Assembly: GCF_000419765.1 (NCBI RefSeq)
Contig: NZ_ATTQ01000001.1
Location: 124,115 to 188,114 of the forward strand
Direction of reading: 5' to 3'
Origin: Rhizobium mongolense USDA 1844
Lineage (GTDB): Bacteria > Pseudomonadota > Alphaproteobacteria > Rhizobiales > Rhizobiaceae
DNA length: 64,000 nucleotides
The notes beneath the pieces are model-generated. The model was not told the DNA's origin. It did no database searches and was given only the letters and a program-made list of their open reading frames with translations. The position numbers and the translations under genes were made by a program. Positions 7,682 to 15,590 of the stretch are shown here, one piece after another (positions within the stretch are counted from its first letter, which is position 1; every line of letters begins with the position of its first letter).

Positions 7682-8616
7682 TGACTTCGGTGAGCATTGA
7701 AGCCGAAAAAGCGACGGCAATCAGTTCAAGGAGCAAGCCCAGCGGGCTTGCTCCGAACTACTGGCCCTTCGTCGTTCCTGCCCTGATCGTAATCGCTGCC
7801 GTCATCGTTTTTCCATGGGTTTTCACCCTGTGGATGAGCGTGAACAGCTGGACGCTCGGCCAGGCACAAGCCTTTTCAGGCTGGGACAACTATCTCCGTC
7901 TCGCGACCGACACGCGTTTTTGGGATTCTCTTTGGCACACCGTCCTTTATACGGTGCTTGCGGTGATCGGACCTCTGTTTCTGGGCACGCTCGCCGCCCT
8001 CATCTTTGACGCGCAGTTCCCGCTGCGCGGACTCCTGCGCGGTATATTCGTCATGCCGATGATGGCGACACCTGTTGCCATCGCGCTCGTCTGGACGATG
8101 ATGTTTCATCCGCAGCTCGGCGTCCTCAATTATCTTCTCTCATTGGTCGGAATTGGGCCTCAGGAATGGATCTACAATCAGACGAGCGTCATTCCCTCGC
8201 TGGTTCTGGTGGAAACCTGGCAGTGGACGCCGCTGATCATGCTGATCGTGCTTGGCGGTCTTGCGGCTCTGCCGCGCGAGCCGTATGAAAGCGCCGAAAT
8301 CGATGGCGCCAATGCCTGGCAGAAGTTTCGCTATCTCACGCTGCCGATGATTGCCCCCTTCCTGATGGTCGGCGTCATCATCCGCAGCATCGACGCCGTA
8401 AAGAGCTTCGACATCATTTACGCGATGACGCAAGGCGGACCGGGAACGGCCTCGGAGACGATCAATATCTATCTCTACAATACGGCCTTTTCCTATTACG
8501 ACATCGGCTACGGATCTGCGATGGCCGTCGTCTTCTTCGTCGTCATCGTCGCGCTCTCCTTCGTCTTGATGATGGTGCGCGCGCGGACGAACTGGTCAGA
8601 CACGGAGACACGCTGA
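7681..8616 (+). CDS. sugar ABC transporter permease (MalF/UgpA type)
   Basis: A 311-residue inner-membrane permease with about six membrane segments. The cytoplasmic EAA loop (EIDGANAWQKFRYLTLPMI) contacts the ATPase, and the N-terminal tail before the first helix (near residue 23) is polar. It follows the binding protein with an ATGATG overlap, so translation can start at 7678 or 7681; both are in frame. It forms the transmembrane pore with the next gene product. No ATP-binding subunit is encoded in the operon, so a shared MsmK/MalK-type ATPase encoded elsewhere would be needed. Confidence 0.85.
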   Translation: MTSVSIEAEKATAISSRSKPSGLAPNYWPFVVPALIVIAAVIVFPWVFTLWMSVNSWTLGQAQAFSGWDNYLRLATDTRFWDSLWHTVLYTVLAVIGPLFLGTLAALIFDAQFPLRGLLRGIFVMPMMATPVAIALVWTMMFHPQLGVLNYLLSLVGIGPQEWIYNQTSVIPSLVLVETWQWTPLIMLIVLGGLAALPREPYESAEIDGANAWQKFRYLTLPMIAPFLMVGVIIRSIDAVKSFDIIYAMTQGGPGTASETINIYLYNTAFSYYDIGYGSAMAVVFFVVIVALSFVLMMVRARTNWSDTETR

Positions 8617-9437
8617 TGAAGCGCAAGACGCTCGATCGCATCGGTCTTTTCTTCGTCGCCCTGGTGATGGTCTCGCCGGTCATCCTCTTCTTTCTGTGGA
8701 TGATCTCGCTGTCCCTGAAATACGAAATCGACAATGGAGCCTATCCGCCGATCTTCATCCCAGAGCGATTTGCCTGGTCGAACTACGTCAAAGTCTTCGA
8801 GGAAAACAATTTCTTCTTGTATTTCTGGAATTCCATCCTTGTGACGGGAGCGGCGACATTTCTGGCGCTTTTGATTGGCGTGCCGGCAGGCTATGGAATT
8901 GCCCGGCTCAAGGCCGAGCGTTCGGCAATGGTCATCATGATCGCGCGAATGACACCCGGGCTTTCCTTTCTGATCCCGCTCTTCTTGCTGTTCCAATGGC
9001 TGGATCTCCTCGGCACACTCTGGCCACAGATCATCATCCATCTGGTGGTGACTGTGCCGATCGTCGTCTGGATCATGATCGGCTATTTCGAAACAACGCC
9101 GATGGAGCTCGAAGAGGCGGCAAGTATCGACGGGGCAACGCCATGGCAGGTCTTCCGCCTGGTGGCGCTGCCGATCGCCAAGCCCGGCATTGTCGTCGCC
9201 TTCATCCTCTCCGTCATCTTCTCGTGGAACAATTTCGTGTTCGGTATCGTGCTGGCGAGCCGCGAAACCCGGACGTTGCCGGTGGCAGTCTACAACATGC
9301 TTTCCTTCGAGCAGGTCAGTTGGGGACCGCTTGCGGCAGCAGCGCTGATCGTCACGTTGCCGGTGCTGGTCCTGACAATGTTTGCCCAGAAGCAGATCGT
9401 TGCTGGTTTGACGGCGGGCGCCGTCAAAGGCAGCTGA
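8616..9437 (+). CDS. sugar ABC transporter permease (MalG/UgpE type)
   Basis: A 273-residue permease with six predicted membrane helices and the EAA loop (EEAASIDGATPWQVFRLVAL). It overlaps the stop of the first permease in a TGATG arrangement, which implies translational coupling and equal stoichiometry. It is the second half of the heterodimeric pore. The PfkB kinase gene starts 17 bases downstream, where an ATPase gene would often be found. Confidence 0.85.
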   Translation: MKRKTLDRIGLFFVALVMVSPVILFFLWMISLSLKYEIDNGAYPPIFIPERFAWSNYVKVFEENNFFLYFWNSILVTGAATFLALLIGVPAGYGIARLKAERSAMVIMIARMTPGLSFLIPLFLLFQWLDLLGTLWPQIIIHLVVTVPIVVWIMIGYFETTPMELEEAASIDGATPWQVFRLVALPIAKPGIVVAFILSVIFSWNNFVFGIVLASRETRTLPVAVYNMLSFEQVSWGPLAAAALIVTLPVLVLTMFAQKQIVAGLTAGAVKGS

Positions 9438-9454
9438 GTGGCGGGCATGTTGTT

Positions 9455-10417
9455 TTGACCAGGGAGAGGGTTTCAAAGGCAAAAGACCGACAGCCGCACG
9501 TCTTGTGCGTTGGCGCAGCTGTGCTGGATACACTGTTTCGCGTCCGAAAAATGCCGGCGGGACAAGGCAAGGTTCTGCCATATGACATGCTGCAGATAGC
9601 CGAGGGCATGGCCTCGAGCGCGGCCTATGCTGTTGTCAGGCTTGGGGGCAAGGCAAGCCTGTGGGGTGCTGTTGGGGATGACGAAACAGGCAAGCGCATT
9701 ATCGCGGATCTCTCTCTAGCCGGCATCGACATAAGCGGAATGCATATCGTGCAAGGCGCAAGATCTGCGGTTTCGACCATTCTGGTTGACGACGGCGGCG
9801 AGCGTCTCATCGTCCCTTTTTACGACCCTGAACTGCATCGATCGGTCAAGCACATTTCGACAACGGAAATCGCCATTTTCGACGCTGTTTTAGTTGATGT
9901 TCGATGGCCGGAGCTCGCTCTTAAGGTCCTGGAAACGGCGCGGAGCCTGGGCAAGCCGGCGATCTTGGATGGCGACGTCGCCGCCGATGGGGTAATCGAG
10001 CGGCTGGGGCCGGCAGCGAGCCACATCGTCTTTTCGCACCCTGCAGCAGGCAAGCTGGCAGGGACGGAAGATTGTGCTGCGGCGATCGGGGTGCTCAAGC
10101 AGCGTTTCCCGCTGGCATTTATCAGCGTCACGGCGGGTGAAACCGGCGCCTATTGGTATGACGATGTCAACGATTGCGTCATGCATATGACCGCGCGACC
10201 CGCCAAAACAGTCGATACGCTTGCGGCAGGCGACATCTTCCACGGCGCATTTGCCTTTGCCGTCGCACGGCAATTGCAAATCGAAGATGCCATACGCATC
10301 TCATCGGCGGCGGCAGCACTTAAGTGTCAGGTCTTCGGCGGACGCACGGGTGCACCCGACAGCGATCAGCTTGCCGCCTGTCTGGCACAATGGACGCCGC
10401 AGATCTCACGGGTGTAA
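9455..10417 (+). CDS. PfkB-family carbohydrate kinase
   Basis: A 320-residue ribokinase-family kinase. The N-terminal sugar-binding region reads VLCVGAAVLDTLFRV, a GGKASLWGAVGDDETGK segment follows, and the C-terminal signature DTLAAGDIFHGAF contains the catalytic aspartate. The family phosphorylates sugars, keto-deoxy sugar acids or nucleosides with ATP. Coupled with a 2-keto acid lyase and an importer it fits a KDG-kinase-like role, but this is inference. No ATG precedes the conserved N-terminus; a TTG at 9455 with GGCGGG upstream is the best start. A hairpin at 10445-10469 follows the gene. Confidence 0.8.
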   Translation: MTRERVSKAKDRQPHVLCVGAAVLDTLFRVRKMPAGQGKVLPYDMLQIAEGMASSAAYAVVRLGGKASLWGAVGDDETGKRIIADLSLAGIDISGMHIVQGARSAVSTILVDDGGERLIVPFYDPELHRSVKHISTTEIAIFDAVLVDVRWPELALKVLETARSLGKPAILDGDVAADGVIERLGPAASHIVFSHPAAGKLAGTEDCAAAIGVLKQRFPLAFISVTAGETGAYWYDDVNDCVMHMTARPAKTVDTLAAGDIFHGAFAFAVARQLQIEDAIRISSAAAALKCQVFGGRTGAPDSDQLAACLAQWTPQISRV

Positions 10418-10744
10418 CTGCACTTGTCGCGAAGGCTCAAACCGGCTGGTTCAGCCGCCATGAACCAGCGTCTTTCCAATTCACTGCTTTTAATTGTATA
10501 TTTTCATTAGGATTCCCTCATTGAGGGTGTCACGATAAAGTCACGACATCTTTGTGCAAGCCTGTGCTTAGTTCTCTGAGGCGCCATGGAGCAGATCCAA
10601 TGGAAACAGGATCGCGATGGAGCACCATTTCGAGGTTTGGAGAACATTGCAGGAATGAGATTGCAGTGCAGCCTTGATGCTCTTCAAGCAGGATTTAGTC
10701 GACAAGCCGGTTTCTTCTCTGCGGCGTTTCAATAGCAGGTGTGG
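10418..10744. other. intergenic region between the kinase and the acetyltransferase
   Basis: About 330 bases with a hairpin directly after the kinase, an AT-rich stretch around 10490-10520, and the small inverted repeat CCCTC-ATT-GAGGG near 10515. It probably holds a terminator for the sugar operon and the promoter of the acetyltransferase gene. No protein-coding feature was seen. Confidence 0.4.
10445..10469 (+). terminator. stem-loop after the PfkB gene
   Basis: GCTGGTTCA (10445-10453) and TGAACCAGC (10461-10469) form a perfect 9-bp stem with a 7-nt loop, 27 bases past the PfkB stop. The downstream GTCTTTCC is only weakly T-rich, so termination may be partial. Confidence 0.5.
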
Positions 10745-11191
10745 ATGCCCATCGAATTCAGACGAATAACGCATGTCGAAGCGACGCAAAGCGCAGCCAT
10801 TATGGTTGAGGCGTACGCCGAGCCGCCTTGGAATGAAGAGTGGTCGATCGAGAATGCAGCTTGGCGTCTCGATGAACTGGCCACGACACCTGGCTGCCTT
10901 GGTGTGGCAGCGTTCGAGGCGAAAGAAGCCATCGGGTTCGCCTTCGCCCTTCCGCATACCTCGGTGATCGGCCGCGGCCTGCATCTTGCTGAAATAGCCG
11001 TATTGCCCAAGCATCAAAGAAAGGGAGTTGGCTCGGGTCTGCTGAGCCGCCTCCAAATCGAAGCCCGAACTATGGGTTATCTGCAGATTTGGCTCGTTTC
11101 CCAGCAGAGCGGCCGCGTTGCGGACTATTACACAGGTAATGGGTATGAGCCGTCGAACAGGCTTGGCGTTTATTCCAAACGACTTCGCTAA
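10745..11191 (+). CDS. GNAT-family N-acetyltransferase
   Basis: A 148-residue GCN5-related acetyltransferase. The acetyl-CoA binding motif A is visible as AEIAVLPKHQRKGVGSGLL (Q/R-x-x-G-x-G/A loop), preceded by an acidic beta strand and followed by the YYTGNGYEPSNR segment that typically packs the acceptor site. The substrate, a small-molecule amine or protein N-terminus, is unknown. Translation can begin at ATG 10745 or at GTG 10739; AGG just upstream favours 10745. It converges with the minus-strand 85-residue gene, and a small hairpin lies between them. Confidence 0.8.
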   Translation: MPIEFRRITHVEATQSAAIMVEAYAEPPWNEEWSIENAAWRLDELATTPGCLGVAAFEAKEAIGFAFALPHTSVIGRGLHLAEIAVLPKHQRKGVGSGLLSRLQIEARTMGYLQIWLVSQQSGRVADYYTGNGYEPSNRLGVYSKRLR

Positions 11192-11216
11192 CCGCGATGA
11201 TGAAGCAATGAGCCAT

Positions 11217-11233
11217 GGCCGAGCTTGTCGGCC
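11217..11233. terminator. small hairpin between convergent genes
   Basis: GGCCGA (11217-11222) and TCGGCC (11228-11233) flank a GCTTG loop between the ends of the GNAT gene and the 85-residue gene. The position suggests a bidirectional terminator, but there is no T-run. Confidence 0.3.
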
Positions 11234-11235
11234 GG

Positions 11236-11493
11236 TTAGTGCTTGTGCAGATTAATGGCGTCCACGGACAGCGTCAGGTCGGCCAGCCCCGTTTCGGCGC
11301 CATCCCCGATCTCGCGGGTAACGGCCTTCAGGGCCAGGTCAAGCCAATGCGTCGCGTTGACAAGCTCAACGTCCTGTGCCGCGTATCTTGCGTAAGTGAT
11401 CATTCGGGCGAGCGCGATGAGCTCATCCAACTCCTCAATGGATCTTGCATTGTGGCTTGAGCCATCTGGATTACCTGCAGAAGTGGCGCTCAT
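11236..11493 (-). CDS. 85-residue protein of unknown function, downstream of tfuA
   Basis: A small soluble protein rich in Ala and acidic residues and probably largely helical (ARSIEELDELIALARMITYA, then VNATHWLDLALKAVTREI). No family was recognised. The start at 11493 has TTGGAG before it; an upstream in-frame ATG at 11565 would only add a poorly conserved-looking leader. It lies 104 bases beyond the tfuA gene on the same strand, so it may belong to the YcaO-TfuA operon or have its own promoter. Its single His-rich end (INLHKH) is the only distinctive feature. Confidence 0.6.
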   Translation of the reverse strand: MSATSAGNPDGSSHNARSIEELDELIALARMITYARYAAQDVELVNATHWLDLALKAVTREIGDGAETGLADLTLSVDAINLHKH

Positions 11494-11597
11494 CTCGATC
11501 TCCAAAATCTCTGGAGAACATATTGGGGATGAGGGCGAAGAGCCCGTGAAAAACGCGTGACACAATCCGTAATTGCACTGAGCAGCGCATACGCTTG

Positions 11598-12296
11598 TTA
11601 AATGGGCGAAACAAATGTCTCGTTCAAATGCCAGGAAATCTCTCTACCAAGGGGGAAGTCACTGGTGGCGCGAACAGCTTCCAGAAGAGCAAGAGCATCA
11701 ATCCGTTTCTGATCGACGACGTTTGAGACCAGCAGCGAAAGCAACTCACGCGGTGCCGCAATGTTGGCTGCGCCACAATTGGCGATGATCGATTGCCAGG
11801 TCCGTTCCTTGAAGAAGATTCGAGCAGCACTCTCCTCAAGCCTTGCCCGCATAGCAGATGCAAGTTGCTTCTCGCTTTCCAATTTGTCGAGTGTTGCCCT
11901 GACATTCACGAGCGGCACCGTCAGGGATTTGTATCCATATTCCATCGGGCCGTGGAGCAAAGCGACGTCAGCGTCATCGGCTGTCGCGCCCTTCTCGTAT
12001 TCACGGAAGATGCGACCGATGCCAATCATTCCAAAGAGCTGGCATTCAGCCGCGCGAAGTGCTCCCATGCTGGCCGCCCCTAATACAGCTACATTCTGAG
12101 AAAGCGCGTAGAGGATCTCCTTGTGCCAGACCGGCGCCGTATATTCGAACCCACCGTCGATTAGCCCGATGACACTCGCGCCACGCCTCACGGCGGCAAG
12201 AACATCGCCCTGAACCGCAGGTGGGCAGACGAAGACCTCATCTCCAGCGAAGGATGCCGCATCTGGAAGGCTCGGACCGACAAAGATGACCTTCAT
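11598..12296 (-). CDS. tfuA-like: TfuA-like protein, partner of YcaO
   Basis: A 232-residue protein of the TfuA family, named after a trifolitoxin gene. Diagnostic segments are GLIDGGFEYTAPVWHKEILYAL near residue 45 onward, AVLGAASMGALRAAEC, and HGPMEYGYKSLTVPLVNVRATL. TfuA proteins work with YcaO enzymes in ATP-dependent backbone modification. In thioamide-forming systems TfuA is thought to help deliver sulfur or recruit the sulfur source. Its start overlaps the ycaO stop by four bases (ATGA), so the two are translationally coupled. It is expected in the cytoplasm as a complex with YcaO. Family assignment is firm; the reaction here is inferred. Confidence 0.85.
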   Translation of the reverse strand: MKVIFVGPSLPDAASFAGDEVFVCPPAVQGDVLAAVRRGASVIGLIDGGFEYTAPVWHKEILYALSQNVAVLGAASMGALRAAECQLFGMIGIGRIFREYEKGATADDADVALLHGPMEYGYKSLTVPLVNVRATLDKLESEKQLASAMRARLEESAARIFFKERTWQSIIANCGAANIAAPRELLSLLVSNVVDQKRIDALALLEAVRATSDFPLGREISWHLNETFVSPI

Positions 12297-13486
12297 GACA
12301 TGATAGCCCTTGAAACCGCCCGATTTCCAAAGCGGCGTGCGCGCTCGCCCTCCGGATTTTCAAGGGCTGGGATAAAGATTTTCGCGACGCTAAAAGGAAG
12401 TGCGGGATCGCTGAGGGCCAGGGCGATGATTCGATCTATTTGCTTTTCGCGCAAGGCACTCAGTGTGTAGTCGAGATGTTGAGAAGGAGATGGCGGATAC
12501 GCCGGCGCAATCGTCGCCGGCATCGCCGGAACGGCCTGGAAAGCAGTGCGCGTCTGCAACGGGAGAGGTGCAAGGAAGGTTTCGGGCAATATGTCATCCC
12601 GTGCACCGCTGATATAGGTCAACCGGGATTGAGCTGCTTCGGTTACAGCCCGTATGGCCGCGCGAACGGGCGATGGATGAGCGCCGCTTCCTGCCGTCAC
12701 TTCGACAAAACGGACATTTGCGTCGTCATGAATATCCCGTGGGCCCAATATTGCGGTGAAGCACGGAACGGCGATATCGCTCATCATGTCGAAAAGCCGA
12801 AGGACCAACCCGGCGGTTTCGATCTTTTCGATCAATTGATCCAAGGCCGGGTCCTTGAGACCGCGTGGATCGATGCAACGCGAGTGGCGGTCTATGTCAT
12901 TGCCTATCTGCCAAAGGACATAGGCATCCCGTTCTATGCGCTCGAGAATGCCATGTAGCATTGCCTCCTCGAGCGTGTTTCCGGACGCCAAGCCATCGGA
13001 GGACATCCAGAAGCGGCAATCGCGTGTCCGGTCGAGGATCGCAGCTTCGAAAGGGATATAGATCTCGGTCCCCGACAGGAGTTCCCTTCCGAGCGCCCAT
13101 TCGATCTCTTCGTCATCGCCTATGTCGTTCTTGTGGCGACCGACCAGACAGTTCAGCTTTTCGACCCTGTAGCCGGATTCTTGAAGGCGACGCGCGCTTG
13201 CTTGGACAGTATCGACGGAAGGATTGCCGGCAACGGCCCGTTCCAGGGCCTCCATGACGGCCGATACCTTCGCATCGTCGTCGCTCAGGCCCTTGCCTTG
13301 AGCGACGACGATCGAGCGGGCGTTGGGAGAATAGGCACACCAGACGGGTATCCCGACGCGATCGAGACCGGTGTGACGTGCGACACGGGTAACGCCGAAG
13401 TCAACCAGAAACGGCGCGACACGAGTGAGCGTCTCTGACGGAACGATGGTCCGGTCGGAATATGAAACGACTTGAGCGGCTGTCAG
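12293..13486 (-). CDS. ycaO-like: YcaO-domain peptide cyclodehydratase/thioamide synthetase-like protein, anomalous start
   Basis: YcaO enzymes activate a peptide backbone amide with ATP to make azolines, macroamidines or, with TfuA, thioamides. The frame shows the YcaO ATP-binding elements: GKGLSDDDAKVSAVMEALER (paired Glu), HGILERIERDAYVLW, and AAIRAVTEAAQSRL (the Glu/Gln/Arg cluster). The homologous part begins upstream of the first ATG (13255), at about SDRTIVPSETLTRV. No ATG, GTG or TTG occurs between there and an in-frame TGA at 13496-13498. The best start I can offer is CTG at 13486, which gives 397 residues, the normal length. The frame continues through that TGA into the 72-residue gene. 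It is coupled to tfuA by a 4-base overlap. The domain call is secure; the translation start is not. Confidence 0.75.
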   Translation of the reverse strand: MTAAQVVSYSDRTIVPSETLTRVAPFLVDFGVTRVARHTGLDRVGIPVWCAYSPNARSIVVAQGKGLSDDDAKVSAVMEALERAVAGNPSVDTVQASARRLQESGYRVEKLNCLVGRHKNDIGDDEEIEWALGRELLSGTEIYIPFEAAILDRTRDCRFWMSSDGLASGNTLEEAMLHGILERIERDAYVLWQIGNDIDRHSRCIDPRGLKDPALDQLIEKIETAGLVLRLFDMMSDIAVPCFTAILGPRDIHDDANVRFVEVTAGSGAHPSPVRAAIRAVTEAAQSRLTYISGARDDILPETFLAPLPLQTRTAFQAVPAMPATIAPAYPPSPSQHLDYTLSALREKQIDRIIALALSDPALPFSVAKIFIPALENPEGERARRFGNRAVSRAIMS

Positions 13487-13495
13487 AGCAGCATC

Positions 13496-13714
13496 TCAAC
13501 CGTCGACGTGACCGGAAAACACCGTTTGCGCCGAAGAAACCGCGATGGCGAAGTCCACCTTCTTCACAAAGGTGCCTCCTGTCTTGCGGACATCCCCAAC
13601 AACTTGTGCCAGCTCTCCAACCGGCGATCCAAGCGACTTCACCGTGCCTGCGTCAAGATCCGCAATCCAGAGATCCGATTGTCCTGCAACACCGAATACG
13701 ACAGCTTTTTCCAT
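13496..13714 (-). CDS. 72-residue protein directly before YcaO, candidate substrate or accessory peptide
   Basis: A 72-residue polypeptide starting MEKAVVFGVAGQSDLWIADL and ending FSGHVDG. It has no cysteine, no signal peptide and no membrane segment. Ser and Thr residues are spread through the C-terminal half (TGGTFVKK, AVSSAQTVFSG). Its start at 13714 lies 23 bases after the regulator stop. It is in the same frame as YcaO and is separated from it only by the TGA at 13496-13498. By position it could be the precursor peptide of a YcaO-TfuA modification system, or a recognition domain split from YcaO by a stop codon. I do not recognise the family. The lack of Cys argues against thiazole formation but not against a backbone thioamide. 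Confidence 0.6.
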   Translation of the reverse strand: MEKAVVFGVAGQSDLWIADLDAGTVKSLGSPVGELAQVVGDVRKTGGTFVKKVDFAIAVSSAQTVFSGHVDG

Positions 13715-13737
13715 GAATTTTCTCCATATGGGTTGTT

Positions 13738-15585
13738 TTAAAATCCGGCCTTTAAAAGGCCTTCTCGATAGAGGTCCCTCTGCCATTGTTCCTTGAAAGG
13801 AACGACAGAGAGCCATTTCTCGACATCGAAAACAGGATTCAGTGCTTCGGCGCGTTGCCGGTAAAACTGTGCCCGCTTTCGATCGCCGATCATCGCAAAG
13901 CTCGCCGCCGCGATCCGGTGAGCCGGTGCCTTGTCTTTCATTGCTTCCACGTAATCGATTGCGTCTTCATACTGCTCAAGAAAGTAACAGGCCCCTGCGG
14001 CGCACCAGAGATAGGCGTCGGGCGATATCGGGTTGAGCGAGATCGCCTTTTTGATCTTCGACAGCGCGTCCCCCGGGCGCGACGCATGTACAAGCGTGTC
14101 AGCATGGCTATAGATGACGTCGGCAAAATGCGGACTCAATTCCTCCGCCAGACTGAGGGCGGAAACGCTGTGATCGACGTCGCCGAGATAAAGCTTGGTG
14201 ACCCCCAGTTCTCGATGTCCGCCGGCAAATATCGAATCCCCTTCGATGGCCTTCTCAGCGCTCGTTTCCGCCAGGCGCAACAGCTCTTCGTTTCCCTGCG
14301 CGGTCACAAGCCACTCGCTCGTATAGGTGCGGGCAAGGCCGGCAAGTGCTGGCGAGAAGTTGGAATTGTGCCGGAGAGCCTCCTTGAAGGCGCTACGTGC
14401 CTTGCGGATGTGAGGCAACGTCAGTTTGCCCATCAAGCTCGCGCCAACGAGATAGGAATGATACGCTTGAGGATTGGCCTCGATGTTCAATCTGGCCTGC
14501 TCGTTCTTCGCCAGCTCCTGCACCAGGGAAAAGGTCAGCCTCTGGGCAATGAGCCGCCTTTGTGTCGGCAGTGCATCCGATGTCATCGTAAAGCGCGTTG
14601 CCCAGATGACCTCGTCGGTGGGAAAATAGATAAGCTGGGCATAGAGCCCCTCAGTCGAAAGCCGCGTTTCAAGGAGATAGGAGATCGAATGCCGCGCAAC
14701 GACCTGGGCTTTGTCCGAATCGCGACGAATTTGCTCGGCCGTGTGCGGTGCGACAATAGAAATGTTGCGAAGCGCGCAAAGCTCGATGGTGACGTCTTCG
14801 ATCAGGGCGTTGGCAATAGCGAGCCCGGCAACATGTCCCTGCGGAATTGGCGGAAGCAGCACGACTCGAGGAAGGACTGACGACGACGGCTTGCCAGGCT
14901 CGATGCGAACGAGCGCGTCTTGCGGGCTCGATGGCAGGGCGTCGATTTTTGGCCTGCTTGCCTTTTCACGCCTATCCTCGTCAGCCAGGTTGGTTCCAGG
15001 TAGCCGGCGAAGCATTTCCCTGATTTCTTCATCGCCCGGATCATTCTCCAGAAGATAAAGGCCCGCGGTGGATATTGCCCGGACATCATCGTTGATTTGG
15101 GCATGTGGCAGGGCGTTAAAGAGCACTTCGCGCAGCTTCAATCTATGATTCCGACGCTCTGCCGTGATCCAGTTGTCGATCGACCTGGTTGAGGGTTTCA
15201 CGCTTGCCATGAAATCCCGCTGAAGCAGGTCGCTGATCGCTCTCAATCGCCCCAATGGGGGCATTGCGCTGTCGAGAGCCTGAAGATCGACGGCAAGAGC
15301 CTCCGTGCGAAGCCGGATCGAACTGGAGGTGATCTGAAGCAGCGCCGCGTTCGTATCGTCGTCGATCTGTCGAATACGCGAGATCAATTTGCGCAGGTTA
15401 AGTCCCGACAGCTCGGCCTCGGCGTCGGCCCATAGAAACTCCGAGAGCTCATGACGGCTCAGTTCATGGGTCTTGCGGCTGAAGAGATAGGCGGCCATCA
15501 CCAGGCCTTTGGCCGGATAGCGAATGGCGTTGCCATTCGCATCGCTCAGTCGTAGATCGCCAAATGTCTGCAGGTACAGCACCAA
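13738..15585 (-). CDS. SARP/OmpR-type winged-helix regulator with TolB-like and TPR domains
   Basis: A 615-residue regulator. Residues 1-95 form an OmpR/SARP-like winged helix (FGDLRLSDANGN, RHELSEFLWAD, LRKLISRIRQ). Residues about 100-200 look like a bacterial transcriptional activation region. Residues about 238-360 resemble the TolB-like segment of class III adenylate cyclase-type regulators (VVLLPPIPQG...GLAIANALIEDVTIEL). Residues about 375-600 are tetratricopeptide-like helical repeats. Proteins of this build activate neighbouring operons, often secondary-metabolite or exopolysaccharide genes. It lies between an XRE regulator (5 bases upstream) and the 72-residue/YcaO/TfuA genes (23 bases downstream), so it is likely the dedicated activator of the locus. 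Confidence 0.75.
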   Translation of the reverse strand: MVLYLQTFGDLRLSDANGNAIRYPAKGLVMAAYLFSRKTHELSRHELSEFLWADAEAELSGLNLRKLISRIRQIDDDTNAALLQITSSSIRLRTEALAVDLQALDSAMPPLGRLRAISDLLQRDFMASVKPSTRSIDNWITAERRNHRLKLREVLFNALPHAQINDDVRAISTAGLYLLENDPGDEEIREMLRRLPGTNLADEDRREKASRPKIDALPSSPQDALVRIEPGKPSSSVLPRVVLLPPIPQGHVAGLAIANALIEDVTIELCALRNISIVAPHTAEQIRRDSDKAQVVARHSISYLLETRLSTEGLYAQLIYFPTDEVIWATRFTMTSDALPTQRRLIAQRLTFSLVQELAKNEQARLNIEANPQAYHSYLVGASLMGKLTLPHIRKARSAFKEALRHNSNFSPALAGLARTYTSEWLVTAQGNEELLRLAETSAEKAIEGDSIFAGGHRELGVTKLYLGDVDHSVSALSLAEELSPHFADVIYSHADTLVHASRPGDALSKIKKAISLNPISPDAYLWCAAGACYFLEQYEDAIDYVEAMKDKAPAHRIAAASFAMIGDRKRAQFYRQRAEALNPVFDVEKWLSVVPFKEQWQRDLYREGLLKAGF

Positions 15586-15590
15586 AGTGT

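Noticed and set aside
6359..7720. A 453-codon minus-strand open frame opposite the sugar-binding protein
   Set aside because: It mirrors the receptor gene, which has a signal peptide and family motifs; the antisense product matches nothing recognisable.
8696..9454. N-terminal extension of the PfkB frame over the second permease
   Set aside because: It is out of frame with the permease and not protein-like; the kinase fold begins just after 9455.
13255..13257. The ATG at 13255 as the start of YcaO
   Set aside because: About 75 conserved-looking residues of the YcaO N-terminal region lie upstream in the same frame; starting here would remove part of the ATP-binding domain.
13786..14880. A 364-codon plus-strand open frame opposite the large regulator
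   Set aside because: It is the shadow of the winged-helix/TPR regulator, with no start signal and an unlikely composition.
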